This document shows positions 16,943 through 25,393 of a stretch of DNA of 64,000 bases, in pieces. The position numbers and the translations under genes were made by a program. Numbering within the stretch: position 1 is the first letter of the stretch; each line of letters opens with the position of its first letter. Origin of the DNA: Actinopolymorpha alba DSM 45243. Lineage in GTDB: Bacteria > Actinomycetota > Actinomycetes > Propionibacteriales > Actinopolymorphaceae. The stretch covers positions 124,001 through 188,000 of the forward strand of contig NZ_KB892746.1 of NCBI RefSeq assembly GCF_000373925.1. Reading direction: 5' to 3'. The notes below the pieces were generated by a model. It had not been told where the DNA came from and did not search any database. It saw only the letters and a list, made by a program, of their open reading frames with translations.

Positions 16943-17887
16943 ATGGCCGCCACCCCTTCTCCCGAGACCGCTTCTCCCGCCGACAGCAGCGCATCAGGGA
17001 CCGCCCGCCACGTGGTCGTCGTCGGCATCGACGGCGTACGGTTCGACACGCTCGCGTCCGCGCGGACTCCGCGCCTTGACGCTCTGGCCGCGAAGGGCTT
17101 CCTGCGTCCGGTCCAGGTCAACCCTGACGGCGCGACGATGTCCGGACCGAGCTGGACGACGATGGTCACCGGCGTCCTGCCGCCGGTCCACAACGTCTTC
17201 GACAACGACTTCACCCGGCACCGGATCGCGGAGTACCCCGACGTCCTGACCCGGGTGCGGGCGCACGGGCTCGCGACGTACGCCGCGGCCGGCTGGCCAC
17301 CCCTGGTCAGCGCCGCCAGCGGCGGGCCGGTCTTTCTCGGTGGCGGCCTGCTGCCGAACGATGATCCTGGGCACGACCTTGCCGCCTGGGACACGACCGA
17401 CGACACGATCACCGCCGACGCCTGCCGGGTCCTCGCCGGACCAGACTGCCCGGCGGCGGCGTTCATCTACCTCGGTGCACCGGACGTCAACGCCCACGAA
17501 CTCGGCGTCGGTCCGGCGTACGTCACCTCGATCGAACGCAGCGACCTGCGCCTCGGAAGGATCCTCGACACCATCGAGGCGCGCGGCTCCTACGCCGAGG
17601 AGGAGTGGACCGTCATCGTCGCGACCGATCACGGCCACCTTGACGAGGGTGGCCACGGCGGCGACAGCCCGGAGGAACGCACGGCCTGGATCGCGGCGGC
17701 CGGCGCCTCCCTGCCACCCGTCCCACCCGCCACCCTCGAGCAGGCCGACGTCGCCGCGCACACGCTGACCGCGCTGGGCATCGCGATCGCGCCCGCGGTG
17801 GGGGGTGGGCACGACGGGCGAAGCCCGCAGGGGCCGGATCCCACGCAGTGGCGGTTGTACGGCGTACCGTTCGGGGCGCGTGACTGA
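16943..17887 (+). CDS. alkaline phosphatase superfamily (nucleotide pyrophosphatase/phosphodiesterase-like) protein
   Basis: The 314-residue protein has the metal-binding core of the NPP/phosphodiesterase group: VVVGIDGVRFDTL supplies the first Asp, MSGPSWTTMVTG the nucleophile Thr/Ser, and VATDHGHLDEGGHGG the Asp-His-His cluster. Clear secretion signal is absent. The start ATG at 16943 is not preceded by an obvious ribosome binding site, so the N-terminus is uncertain. The gene follows the LigD-type gene at 58 bases and precedes the EamA transporter at five bases, so it is likely co-transcribed with the latter. Substrate not predictable. Confidence 0.85.
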   Translation: MAATPSPETASPADSSASGTARHVVVVGIDGVRFDTLASARTPRLDALAAKGFLRPVQVNPDGATMSGPSWTTMVTGVLPPVHNVFDNDFTRHRIAEYPDVLTRVRAHGLATYAAAGWPPLVSAASGGPVFLGGGLLPNDDPGHDLAAWDTTDDTITADACRVLAGPDCPAAAFIYLGAPDVNAHELGVGPAYVTSIERSDLRLGRILDTIEARGSYAEEEWTVIVATDHGHLDEGGHGGDSPEERTAWIAAAGASLPPVPPATLEQADVAAHTLTALGIAIAPAVGGGHDGRSPQGPDPTQWRLYGVPFGARD

Positions 17888-17892
17888 CCGGT

Positions 17893-18735
17893 ATGGAACC
17901 CACCGTTGTCGGGGCGGTCCTCGTCGCCGCTGCTCTGCATGCCGTCTGGAACGCGATCGCGAAGGCCATCAAGGACCAGCGGATCGCCTCGGCGCTGATC
18001 GGTTCGTCGTACGTCCCGATCGCGGGGGTCGCGGTCTGCTTCCTGCCGCTGCCGGACAGGGCGTCCTGGCCGTACCTCGCGGCGTCGGCGATCGTGCAGT
18101 CGGGGTACCTCCTACTCCTCGTCAACGCCTACCGGCATGGTGAGTTCAGCCGGGTCTATCCGCTGGCTCGGGGCACCGCACCCCTGGTGGTCACGGTGGT
18201 CGCGGTCGCCTTCCTCGACGAACGGCTCACCAGCGGCCAGCTGGCCGGCATTGTCGCGGTGTCGCTCGCGCTGACCTCTCTCGTCTTCGTCGGGGGCCGG
18301 CCGCCGGCGGGCTCGGGACGCGGCCTGGCGCTGGCCGTCGCGACCGGGCTGGCGATCTCGACGTACACCCTCATCGACGGGATCGGCGTCCGGCAATCCG
18401 GCCATGCGGTGAGCTACGCGATGTGGTTGTTCCTGTTGCAGGGGCCGGTGATCCTCCTTGCCTGCAAGGTGATGTACGGCAGGGGGTTCTGGTCGGCGCT
18501 GGCTGGCTCGTGGCCGCTCGGGCTACTCGGCGGCGTTCTCTCGTTGGTGACGTACGCCATCGTCGTGTGGGCACAGAGTCGAAGCCCGCTCGCGCTGGTG
18601 TCGGCGTTGCGGGAGACCAGCGTGGTCTTCGCGGGAGTGATCGGGGCCGTGGTGTTCGCCGAGCGGTTCAGTGCGGCGCGGACGGCGATGACGGTGCTGG
18701 CCGTCCTGGGCGTCGTGTTGATGAAAGCCGGCTGA
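17893..18735 (+). CDS. EamA/DMT family transporter
   Basis: The 280-residue protein has ten hydrophobic segments in two EamA halves (1-135 and 145-280), including the HAVWNAIAKAI opening and the E-R pattern DERLTSGQLAGIV at the end of each half (second: AERFSAARTAMTVLAV). This family exports or imports small metabolites such as amino acids, nucleosides or glycerol-derivatives. It begins five bases after the phosphatase stop and ends overlapping the tail of the convergent sigma factor gene by 68 bases. Confidence 0.88.
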   Translation: MEPTVVGAVLVAAALHAVWNAIAKAIKDQRIASALIGSSYVPIAGVAVCFLPLPDRASWPYLAASAIVQSGYLLLLVNAYRHGEFSRVYPLARGTAPLVVTVVAVAFLDERLTSGQLAGIVAVSLALTSLVFVGGRPPAGSGRGLALAVATGLAISTYTLIDGIGVRQSGHAVSYAMWLFLLQGPVILLACKVMYGRGFWSALAGSWPLGLLGGVLSLVTYAIVVWAQSRSPLALVSALRETSVVFAGVIGAVVFAERFSAARTAMTVLAVLGVVLMKAG

Positions 18736-19612
18736 TGCTTCGCAGTTTCTCGGGGTTCCGGACCATATGGATCTCGGTGATCCGCCCGCCGGCCACAGTC
18801 AACGCGACCACGCTGTCGACCTGTCCGTCGAGGAACCACAGCAGTCCCGGCCAGCCGTTGACCGTGGAGGCGCGCGGGTCACCTGTCGCCGGGTAGCGGC
18901 GGGCGAGGCCGCCGAGGAAGCGCGCGACCTTCGATGCGCCGAAGATCGGCCGCCGGGCAGCCCTGACGACCCCGCCGCCGTCGCTGTGGAGGATGACATC
19001 CGGATCCAGCAGCGCCAGCAGAGCGTTGAGGTCACCACTTGTCGTCGCCCGGGCGAAGGCGTCCACCACCCGGCGATGGTCGTCGGCGTCCACGTCGAAC
19101 CGCGGCGCGCGCTCCGAGACACGTTTGCGGGCCCGGGCGGCGAGTTGGCGGCAGGCCGCGGGTGTCCGCCCGACCGCCTTGCCCACCTCGGTGAACGGCA
19201 GACCGAACACGTCGTGCAGCACGAACGCGGTCCGCTCGGCCGGGCTCAGCGACTCCAGGACGACCAGCATGGCCAGGCTCATCGACTCGTCCAGCGTGAC
19301 CCGCTCGGCTGGGTCGCCATCGGTCACGACCGGCTCGGGCAGCCACTCACCGACGTACTCCTCCCGACGCCGGCGAGCCGAGCGCAGCATGTCCAGAGCG
19401 ATCCGGGAGACGGTGACCACCAGCCATCCGGTGACGTCCTCGATCTCGGTGTGGTCGACACGGCCCAACCGGAGCCAGGCGTCCTGGACCGCGTCCTCAG
19501 ACTCCTCCACGCTGCCGAGCAGGGCGTACGCGACCCCGATCAGCCGGGGGCGGATCGCGTGGAACTCCATCGCGAGGTCGTCATCGCTACGCACAGAAGG
19601 AGGACGAGACAC
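18668..19612 (-). CDS. sigJ: ECF RNA polymerase sigma factor, SigJ type with SnoaL-like C-terminal domain
   Basis: The roughly 314-residue protein has sigma region 2 (FHAIRPRLIGVAYALLGS, EDAVQDAWLRLGR), region 4 (SLSPAERTAFVLHDVFGLPF, GRTPAACRQLAARARKRV) and a C-terminal SnoaL-like fold (ALLALLDPDVILHSDGGGVV). This is the ECF41 layout, in which the C-terminal domain replaces a separate anti-sigma factor and modulates activity. Start candidates are the GTG at 19612 and the ATG at 19570; neither has a strong ribosome binding site, and I prefer 19612. The C-terminus after VRNPEKLRS is about 25 residues longer than usual and overlaps the EamA gene. ECF41 factors usually control a neighbouring oxidoreductase or carboxymuconolactone decarboxylase gene; none is seen here. 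The symbol is by family resemblance. Confidence 0.88.
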   Translation of the reverse strand: MSRPPSVRSDDDLAMEFHAIRPRLIGVAYALLGSVEESEDAVQDAWLRLGRVDHTEIEDVTGWLVVTVSRIALDMLRSARRRREEYVGEWLPEPVVTDGDPAERVTLDESMSLAMLVVLESLSPAERTAFVLHDVFGLPFTEVGKAVGRTPAACRQLAARARKRVSERAPRFDVDADDHRRVVDAFARATTSGDLNALLALLDPDVILHSDGGGVVRAARRPIFGASKVARFLGGLARRYPATGDPRASTVNGWPGLLWFLDGQVDSVVALTVAGGRITEIHMVRNPEKLRSISRLSSTRRPGRPAPSSPSAPH

Positions 19613-19679
19613 CCGACGATTGTGTGACGTTCGGTCGTCGCAGCAGGCGCCGGGGCGGGCGCAGTAAGGGCTCGCGTTT

Positions 19680-21719
19680 GTGCCATGGAGAGCCCTAAGC
19701 TCCCTCCCCGTGCGAACGTATCGGTGTGGTGAGGGAACCGTCGACGTCGATGACGACGGGCTGGTGGTCGGCGCCCGGCATCCGGCGCATCCAGGGCTGA
19801 ACGCCGTCCTCGACGACTCGGTGTGGTGGTTTGGCCCCGACTGGCGGTGGGGCACCGGTTTCCTTCTCACCGACGCGGGCTCAGGGCGGTTCGTACGACC
19901 CGCGGACGTGGCGTTCGACGAGACGGAAGTCCGGGTCAGCTACGAGCCGGTGCCCGGCCTCCGGCTGGACGTCACCCGCACCTTCGGCGAGAAGTGGCGC
20001 GAGCGTTACGTCCTGCGCAACACCTCGACCACGACGATCACCATCGGCTCCTACGCCATCGCGACACCGATCAGGGACCTCTATGGCCCGGCCGCGCAGG
20101 TGCTCCGCGAACACTGCCACGCGCACGTCTGGACCGGCGGTGCCGAGTCGTGGCTGGCGGCGGTCAGGATGGACGGAACGCCGCCAGCGTTGGCCCTCGA
20201 CCTGACCGAAGGTGAGCTCTGGGCGTACTCCATCGCGGGTCGCCACCAGGCCACCAGCTCCAACGTCCGCGGCGTGATCAGCCTGCACGCGACCGACCAC
20301 GCGCGGGCACCGCACGCGTTCGGCGGCCAACCCGAACTCCGGCTCACGCCGGGACAGGAACTCCCGCTCGGCTGGGAGATCGGGTGGTACGACGACATCC
20401 CGGCGGCGCTCGCCGGCCATCGCGCCACCGTGTCGGCGTCCGCCCTGGCCGCCCCGGTCGGCACCCCGATCACGATCAGCACGCCGGATGGTCCCGCCAC
20501 AAAGATCTCCACCGACGACCACCAGGTCTCACACGTGGACGTACGGCACGCCGACGGCCGTCAATCCCGGGTTGCGGTGTTGCACCACACGCCACTGGAG
20601 GAGTTGGTCCGCCGTCGGGTCCGCACGCTGCTCGACCATCACCGTGCCAGCGAGCGGAGCGGCAGCCGGGCGGCGGCGTTCGTGCCGTACGACACCGAAC
20701 GCGGCCTGCGGGTCGCGCACGACCTGGGGTGGAGCGACTGGTCTGACGCCCGGGAACGGATCGGCATGCCGCAGCTGTTGCTCGAGGCCCGGACCCGTGG
20801 CTGGTGTGACAACGTGGCCGAGGTGGACCAGGCGCTCCTTGCCTACAAGGAGTTCTGCCTGGAACACATCATCAAGCCAGACCACCGGGTCAGCGATGGG
20901 AGTACGAGCAGCAACACCGCGCGGTTGTACAACCATCCCTGGCTCGCGCAGCTGTTCGCCGACCTCTCCGCGACGTACGGCGATCCGGAGGACCTCACCC
21001 GCGCGGTCGGCATCATCGACAGCTACTACGCCAACGGTGGCGAGAAGTTCCTCGCCATCGGGATCGCCGAGGCCGTGCTGCGCGCCGCCCACCTGTGCGA
21101 GGAATCCGGCCGTGTCAAGGACGCCTTGCGGCTGCGAGACCACCTGATCGGTCACGCGCGGGCGGTCGTGGCGCTCGGTGCTGACCTGCCCGCGCACGAG
21201 GTGGCGTACGAACAGTCGATGACCGCTCCGCTGCTGTCGATCCTCGAAGGCGCCTGGCGGATCGAACCCTCGACGAGCATCCGGGACGCGATGCGGACGG
21301 TGCTGCCCTGGCTGCTGGCGTTCGCGGGCGCCCAGCCGCACGTGCGCCTGCGTAACGTGCCCATCCGGCATTGGGATGGCTACTGGTTCGGGCGGTCACG
21401 GTTGTACGGCGACACGTTCCCGCACTACTGGAGCGTGCTGTCCGGACGGGCGTTGCTCGACTATCCGGAGGACGTCGAGCTTCCGGACCTGTCCCGTGCA
21501 CGTGCGCTGACGATCGCCCAGGACGTGCTGCTCGCCAACCTGGTCGACTTCACGGCTGACGGGCACGCCTCCTGCGCGTTCATCTTTCCGTCCGCGGTGG
21601 ACGACCAGCCCGGCTACTTCGCCGACCCGCTCGCCAACGACCAGGACATGGGCCTCGCGCTCCTCCTGCGTCCGGGCATGGATGGGCGTACGCCCTTGTC
21701 TCACGCCGAGCCCAGCTAG
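19680..21719 (+). CDS. large protein of unknown function, possible (alpha/alpha)6 glycosidase-like fold
   Basis: I do not recognise this 679-residue protein. The N-terminal 300 residues are beta-rich (YRCGEGTVDVDDDGLVVGA, LRLTPGQELPLGWEIGWYDD), and the C-terminal part is helical and rich in aromatic and acidic residues (GWCDNVAEVDQALLAYKEF, WDGYWFGRSRLYGDTFPHYW). A beta-sandwich followed by a helical toroid is how six-hairpin glycosidases and polysaccharide lyases are organised, so a carbohydrate role is a reasonable guess. No secretion signal is visible. Start is GTG 19680 (AAGGG ten bases upstream) or GTG 19710. It converges on the heparinase-like gene, separated by a strong hairpin. Confidence 0.6.
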   Translation: MPWRALSSLPVRTYRCGEGTVDVDDDGLVVGARHPAHPGLNAVLDDSVWWFGPDWRWGTGFLLTDAGSGRFVRPADVAFDETEVRVSYEPVPGLRLDVTRTFGEKWRERYVLRNTSTTTITIGSYAIATPIRDLYGPAAQVLREHCHAHVWTGGAESWLAAVRMDGTPPALALDLTEGELWAYSIAGRHQATSSNVRGVISLHATDHARAPHAFGGQPELRLTPGQELPLGWEIGWYDDIPAALAGHRATVSASALAAPVGTPITISTPDGPATKISTDDHQVSHVDVRHADGRQSRVAVLHHTPLEELVRRRVRTLLDHHRASERSGSRAAAFVPYDTERGLRVAHDLGWSDWSDARERIGMPQLLLEARTRGWCDNVAEVDQALLAYKEFCLEHIIKPDHRVSDGSTSSNTARLYNHPWLAQLFADLSATYGDPEDLTRAVGIIDSYYANGGEKFLAIGIAEAVLRAAHLCEESGRVKDALRLRDHLIGHARAVVALGADLPAHEVAYEQSMTAPLLSILEGAWRIEPSTSIRDAMRTVLPWLLAFAGAQPHVRLRNVPIRHWDGYWFGRSRLYGDTFPHYWSVLSGRALLDYPEDVELPDLSRARALTIAQDVLLANLVDFTADGHASCAFIFPSAVDDQPGYFADPLANDQDMGLALLLRPGMDGRTPLSHAEPS

Positions 21720-21773
21720 TGTGGCGCGGCTCGCGAGGTGAGACGGTGCGGGGCCGGGGACCTCACGCGCCAA

Positions 21774-21814
21774 TTCCCCACCTCGCGCGCCAAATTTGGC
21801 GCGCTTCGTGGGAA
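21774..21814. terminator. terminator hairpin with perfect 20-base core palindrome
   Basis: The core GCGCGCCAAATTTGGCGCGC (21785-21804) is a perfect palindrome, extended by TTCCC.AC and GT.GGGAA arms to about 41 bases. It lies between two convergent genes, fitting a bidirectional terminator. The preceding bases (accTCACGCGCCAATTCCCCACCTC) closely resemble the right arm of the element at 14947, so the hairpin may be part of a dispersed repeat family. Confidence 0.7.
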
Positions 21815-21859
21815 ATGACCACGCAAACGTGATCATTCCTCACCCCAATTCGCGTGCGG

Positions 21860-24800
21860 TCAACCGGACGCTGTACTCAGGTTGACCAGGAGGTACGGGC
21901 CCTGAGCTGACTCCCGGCTGCGGATGTTGGTGGCGAGACCGCCTTGGCCGGCCGGAGGGTTCTGGATCAGCGCGAGGTTGATCGGCTGGCCGGCCGCCAC
22001 CGCCGAGCGCAGCTGCTCGGTGAGGTCGACGGCGTACCACGCGGCCGTGCTCGTGATGTGCGTCAACCCGAGGTTGGCACCGATCGCCGGCTTGGTGTTC
22101 CAGGTCACGGTCTTCTCGTCGAAGGTCGCGGACTCGTGCACCTCCACGTCGATCTCGGTGCCTCCCGTGTCGTTGACCGACGCGTGGAGCTGGAGCGTGA
22201 TCGACTCGATGGTGCCCCGCACCGCTTCGGGTTGGAAGCGCAGGAACGCCTGCCTGGTGTAACCCGACCCGGCGGGTTGGACGGTCTTGACCAGTAGCGT
22301 CGTCGAGGTGCCGTAGTTGGTGTTGGCGTTCGCCCCGTCGTTGACGTAGGTGTCGGCAGCTGCGGGGACGCGTACCTTGCTCGGGTCCACCACGGTGACG
22401 GTCCGGCGGGCGTACTCCAGGCGCCAGTCCTTGCTGACGACGATGCCGGCGACGGTGACGCTTCCCTCGCCCACGGCGGTGAGGGTGCCGTCGTCACTTG
22501 TGGTGGCCGCGGCTGGGTCGTCGGTGGCGTAGCTGATCGTCGCGTCAGACAGGTCGGCCGGGGTGCCGTCGCTCAGGGTTCCGGCCAGTTCGAGGCGGGC
22601 CGTGCCGCCGACGTGCATCGAGTCAGGTGCGGTGAGCAGCACCGAGGCGAGGAAGGGATCGGTGGCGGGCAGCGTGACCGTCCGGCCGGGGATCGTCACC
22701 TCGATGATGCTGTTCCAGGCGTTCGCGGTGTTGCCGTGGCCGACGATGCGGAGGTAGCGCGCGGAGACCTCGTCGAACGTGTACGTCTCGGGAGTCGCCC
22801 GCGTACCCGAACTCGACCCGCTGAACACCTGTCGCCAGTCACCGCCCGCCGGCGCGACCTCGAGGTCGAACCGCGACGCCCGCTTGTCGCCTTGGTACCA
22901 CGCGATGGTGACACTCGACACGGGACCGTCCGCGCCCAGGTCGTACGCGATCCACTGGCCGTCACCCTCGGCGGACCAGCGCGTGGCCGGGTTGCCGTCC
23001 ATGGTGTTCTCGGGCACGTTGCCGTCGTCGGCGCTCGCGATAATGGTGCTGGGGAAGTTGCCCGGGCCGATCTCGGTACGGAAGAAGATCTGGTAGCGAG
23101 CGCGGGCCTTCCCGGGTGAGGTCACGTCAATGGTGGCCGCGCCGGGCAGCCGGCGTACCGGATGGATCATCACCCGGTCGCCCTCCCCCGCGGGGGTCGC
23201 GGTGACCACCGGCAGCTTCGCGCCACGGGGCCGGAGTACGTCGTAGACGAAGGTCCGGCTCGAGAACTCCTCGAGCGCCTTGCCGTCTACCGAGAGCGAC
23301 TTCAGGGCGTCAACCTTCGCGGGTCCGACTGACCAACCAGACAGCGGTGTGACGGGTTCGGCGGGCGGCGCCTCCTGACCTTCGCGCACCGGCGTGAGCT
23401 GGACGGCAACCCTCGGGTTGGTCACTCCGGTCAGGCGGATCGCCAGCTTCCGGATGCCCAGGTTGTCGTTCTGGACATCGGGATCAGGCGAGGTCCACAA
23501 CGGCTTGGCCGCGGCGTTGTAGAAGACCGCGCCCTCGGGTGAGGTGATCCGGGCCAGCACCTGCTGGCCGCCGCGGGTCAGCCGGGCGCTCCGGCCGTCC
23601 GCGGCGACCGCGATCGTGGCGGCGGTGTGCATGAACCACCAGACCTCGGCCGGCTCGGCCGCGGTGAGCTCGTCCTGGACGAGGAGTTGCTGGCGGTTGT
23701 CGAACTGCCGTACGCCGCGCCGCCAGGAGGTCAACGCCGGATGGGCTTCGGTGAGATCGGCGATCGCGTAGGCGGCGGTCGGTCCGGAGGCCCGGCTGAT
23801 GATCGTGCCGGTGGCGGTCACCACCTGGTCGTCTCCCTTTCGGGGATTGACGATCAGCGTGTTCTGGCCCTCGGCGCGCTTGCGGTAGTAGGTCCAGCGC
23901 TGGCCGCCCGGACCACCGGCGAAATAGCCGGGCATGTTGTAGTCGTCACTGCCGAGTTCGATAGCCCAGCGCAGACCGAGCGCGTCAAAAACGAAATTGC
24001 CGAGGTCGAGGTCACCGTGGCTGGTCGAGTTGTTGCCGCCTTTGAAGCCGGCGAACGTGGCCGTGCGATTCTCCCAGCCACTGCGCATCGTCGCGACCTC
24101 GCAGCGGCCGAAATAGCCATCGAACGCCAGGTCCGCCTCCAGTGGAGACTTCACCTGGTCGGCGTCGTACCACAGCAGGGACAGCGGACTCTGGAGCCAA
24201 CTCACCGGATTCCGGTCCATTCCCTGGACGCCCCACCAGCCGAAGACGGGAGTGGCGTACGTCCTCGCCAACCAGAACATCTCCGGCGGCTGCGGTGAAC
24301 CCCCGCCCGCGTCGTAATAGTTGAAGTTCTCGCCGGCCGGACCGGTCAGGTGGATCGGGAAATAGCCCGTCTCCGCGAGGCCCGCCGACTGGGAAAGGCC
24401 GTGATCGTCGCCGGTGGCGGTCCGGAGCGATTCGAGATAGGGCAGGAGATATTTGGTCGCGTAGCCCCAGTACGACCCGAGCCCTTCGGGATATCCGCCG
24501 TTGGGGGCGTATTCCGCGATCGCCCGCGGAATGGACCGTAGGGCGTGGTCGAGGATCTGGGTGCACAGCGTGGGCTCGTCCTGTGCGAGGGCGAGCGCGC
24601 CGAGGGAGAGGCCGCTGTTGCAGACGATGTTCCAGTTGTTGGTGCCGGTGTGCCAACCGAAGGCGCTCTCATAGACCCGGAGGCCAGGTTTCAGGCCAAA
24701 CTCCACCATCGCCTGCCGCAACACCGCACGCTGCTCGTCCGTCCAGACATGGAAGAGCCAGTCGTAGCCGATCGCGAACGCGTGCGTCATTTCGGCGGTG

Positions 24801-25258
24801 TCGAGGAAATGGCGCTGGCTGTTCCAGTCCGGAAAATGCGCGGCCGCGTTGAGTTCGGCCCACAGACGGTTGGAATAGGCCGGGTCGTTCTCCACGGCGA
24901 ACGCCACCGCCAGGGAATAGGTCCGGCGTACCACCTCACGACTCGTGTCGAGCAACCGAAGCCCGTCGGGTATGACGTATTTCGAAACCGGCAGCGGCAC
25001 GATCGCATCCGCGTCGGCCTTGACCTTGGCGTACCACCTCGCCAGGGTGTCGTTCGCGGTGGCCCTGGCCTTGAGGGTGGCAAGGTCGTGCAGCATCAGT
25101 CTCGGATGTTCGCTGATGACCGAGGCGGTCATGATGGCTCCCACGTCGTCGGCGAGGGCGGGCCGCGGGTGGGCCGCTGACAGGCCCCAGGCGGCGGCGG
25201 AGGTGGTGGCCGCTGCGGCGGCCGCGAGCGAGCCGGTCACGAAGGTACGTCGCCGCAT
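21860..25258 (-). CDS. secreted heparinase II/III-like multidomain protein
   Basis: The 1132-residue protein has a twin-arginine-type signal (MRRRTFVTGSLAAAAAA, about 1-36). Next come a helical alginate-lyase/heparinase II/III N-region (about 50-350: HPRLMLHDLATLKARA, GTNNWNIVCNSGLSLG) and a beta heparinase II/III domain (about 400-600: FKGGNNSTSHGDLDLGNFVF with the usual catalytic His, DYNMPGYF). Then follow an F5/8 type C (CBM32-like) domain (about 749-856), a bacterial Ig-like/Big2 region (about 870-960) and a DNRLRE-type module (about 966-1130: AAADTYVNDGANANTNYG). It probably cleaves an acidic polysaccharide outside the cell. The start at 25258 has GGGGAGAG upstream; the longer open frame to 25459 includes read-through from the truncated DUF222 gene and is not the real N-terminus. 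Confidence 0.88.
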   Translation of the reverse strand: MRRRTFVTGSLAAAAAATTSAAAWGLSAAHPRPALADDVGAIMTASVISEHPRLMLHDLATLKARATANDTLARWYAKVKADADAIVPLPVSKYVIPDGLRLLDTSREVVRRTYSLAVAFAVENDPAYSNRLWAELNAAAHFPDWNSQRHFLDTAEMTHAFAIGYDWLFHVWTDEQRAVLRQAMVEFGLKPGLRVYESAFGWHTGTNNWNIVCNSGLSLGALALAQDEPTLCTQILDHALRSIPRAIAEYAPNGGYPEGLGSYWGYATKYLLPYLESLRTATGDDHGLSQSAGLAETGYFPIHLTGPAGENFNYYDAGGGSPQPPEMFWLARTYATPVFGWWGVQGMDRNPVSWLQSPLSLLWYDADQVKSPLEADLAFDGYFGRCEVATMRSGWENRTATFAGFKGGNNSTSHGDLDLGNFVFDALGLRWAIELGSDDYNMPGYFAGGPGGQRWTYYRKRAEGQNTLIVNPRKGDDQVVTATGTIISRASGPTAAYAIADLTEAHPALTSWRRGVRQFDNRQQLLVQDELTAAEPAEVWWFMHTAATIAVAADGRSARLTRGGQQVLARITSPEGAVFYNAAAKPLWTSPDPDVQNDNLGIRKLAIRLTGVTNPRVAVQLTPVREGQEAPPAEPVTPLSGWSVGPAKVDALKSLSVDGKALEEFSSRTFVYDVLRPRGAKLPVVTATPAGEGDRVMIHPVRRLPGAATIDVTSPGKARARYQIFFRTEIGPGNFPSTIIASADDGNVPENTMDGNPATRWSAEGDGQWIAYDLGADGPVSSVTIAWYQGDKRASRFDLEVAPAGGDWRQVFSGSSSGTRATPETYTFDEVSARYLRIVGHGNTANAWNSIIEVTIPGRTVTLPATDPFLASVLLTAPDSMHVGGTARLELAGTLSDGTPADLSDATISYATDDPAAATTSDDGTLTAVGEGSVTVAGIVVSKDWRLEYARRTVTVVDPSKVRVPAAADTYVNDGANANTNYGTSTTLLVKTVQPAGSGYTRQAFLRFQPEAVRGTIESITLQLHASVNDTGGTEIDVEVHESATFDEKTVTWNTKPAIGANLGLTHITSTAAWYAVDLTEQLRSAVAAGQPINLALIQNPPAGQGGLATNIRSRESAQGPYLLVNLSTASG

Positions 25259-25393
25259 TGTGCTCTCCCCGGAGAATCCGCTGCCGCTACGTTGCCCTCG
25301 ATGCTGGCAGGGGATCGTCTCGTGGGGAAGCGGTTTCCAAGTCCGACTCCGGCTACTTTCGATGGCGCAAATCGCTACCGCTCCAGGTCTGTC

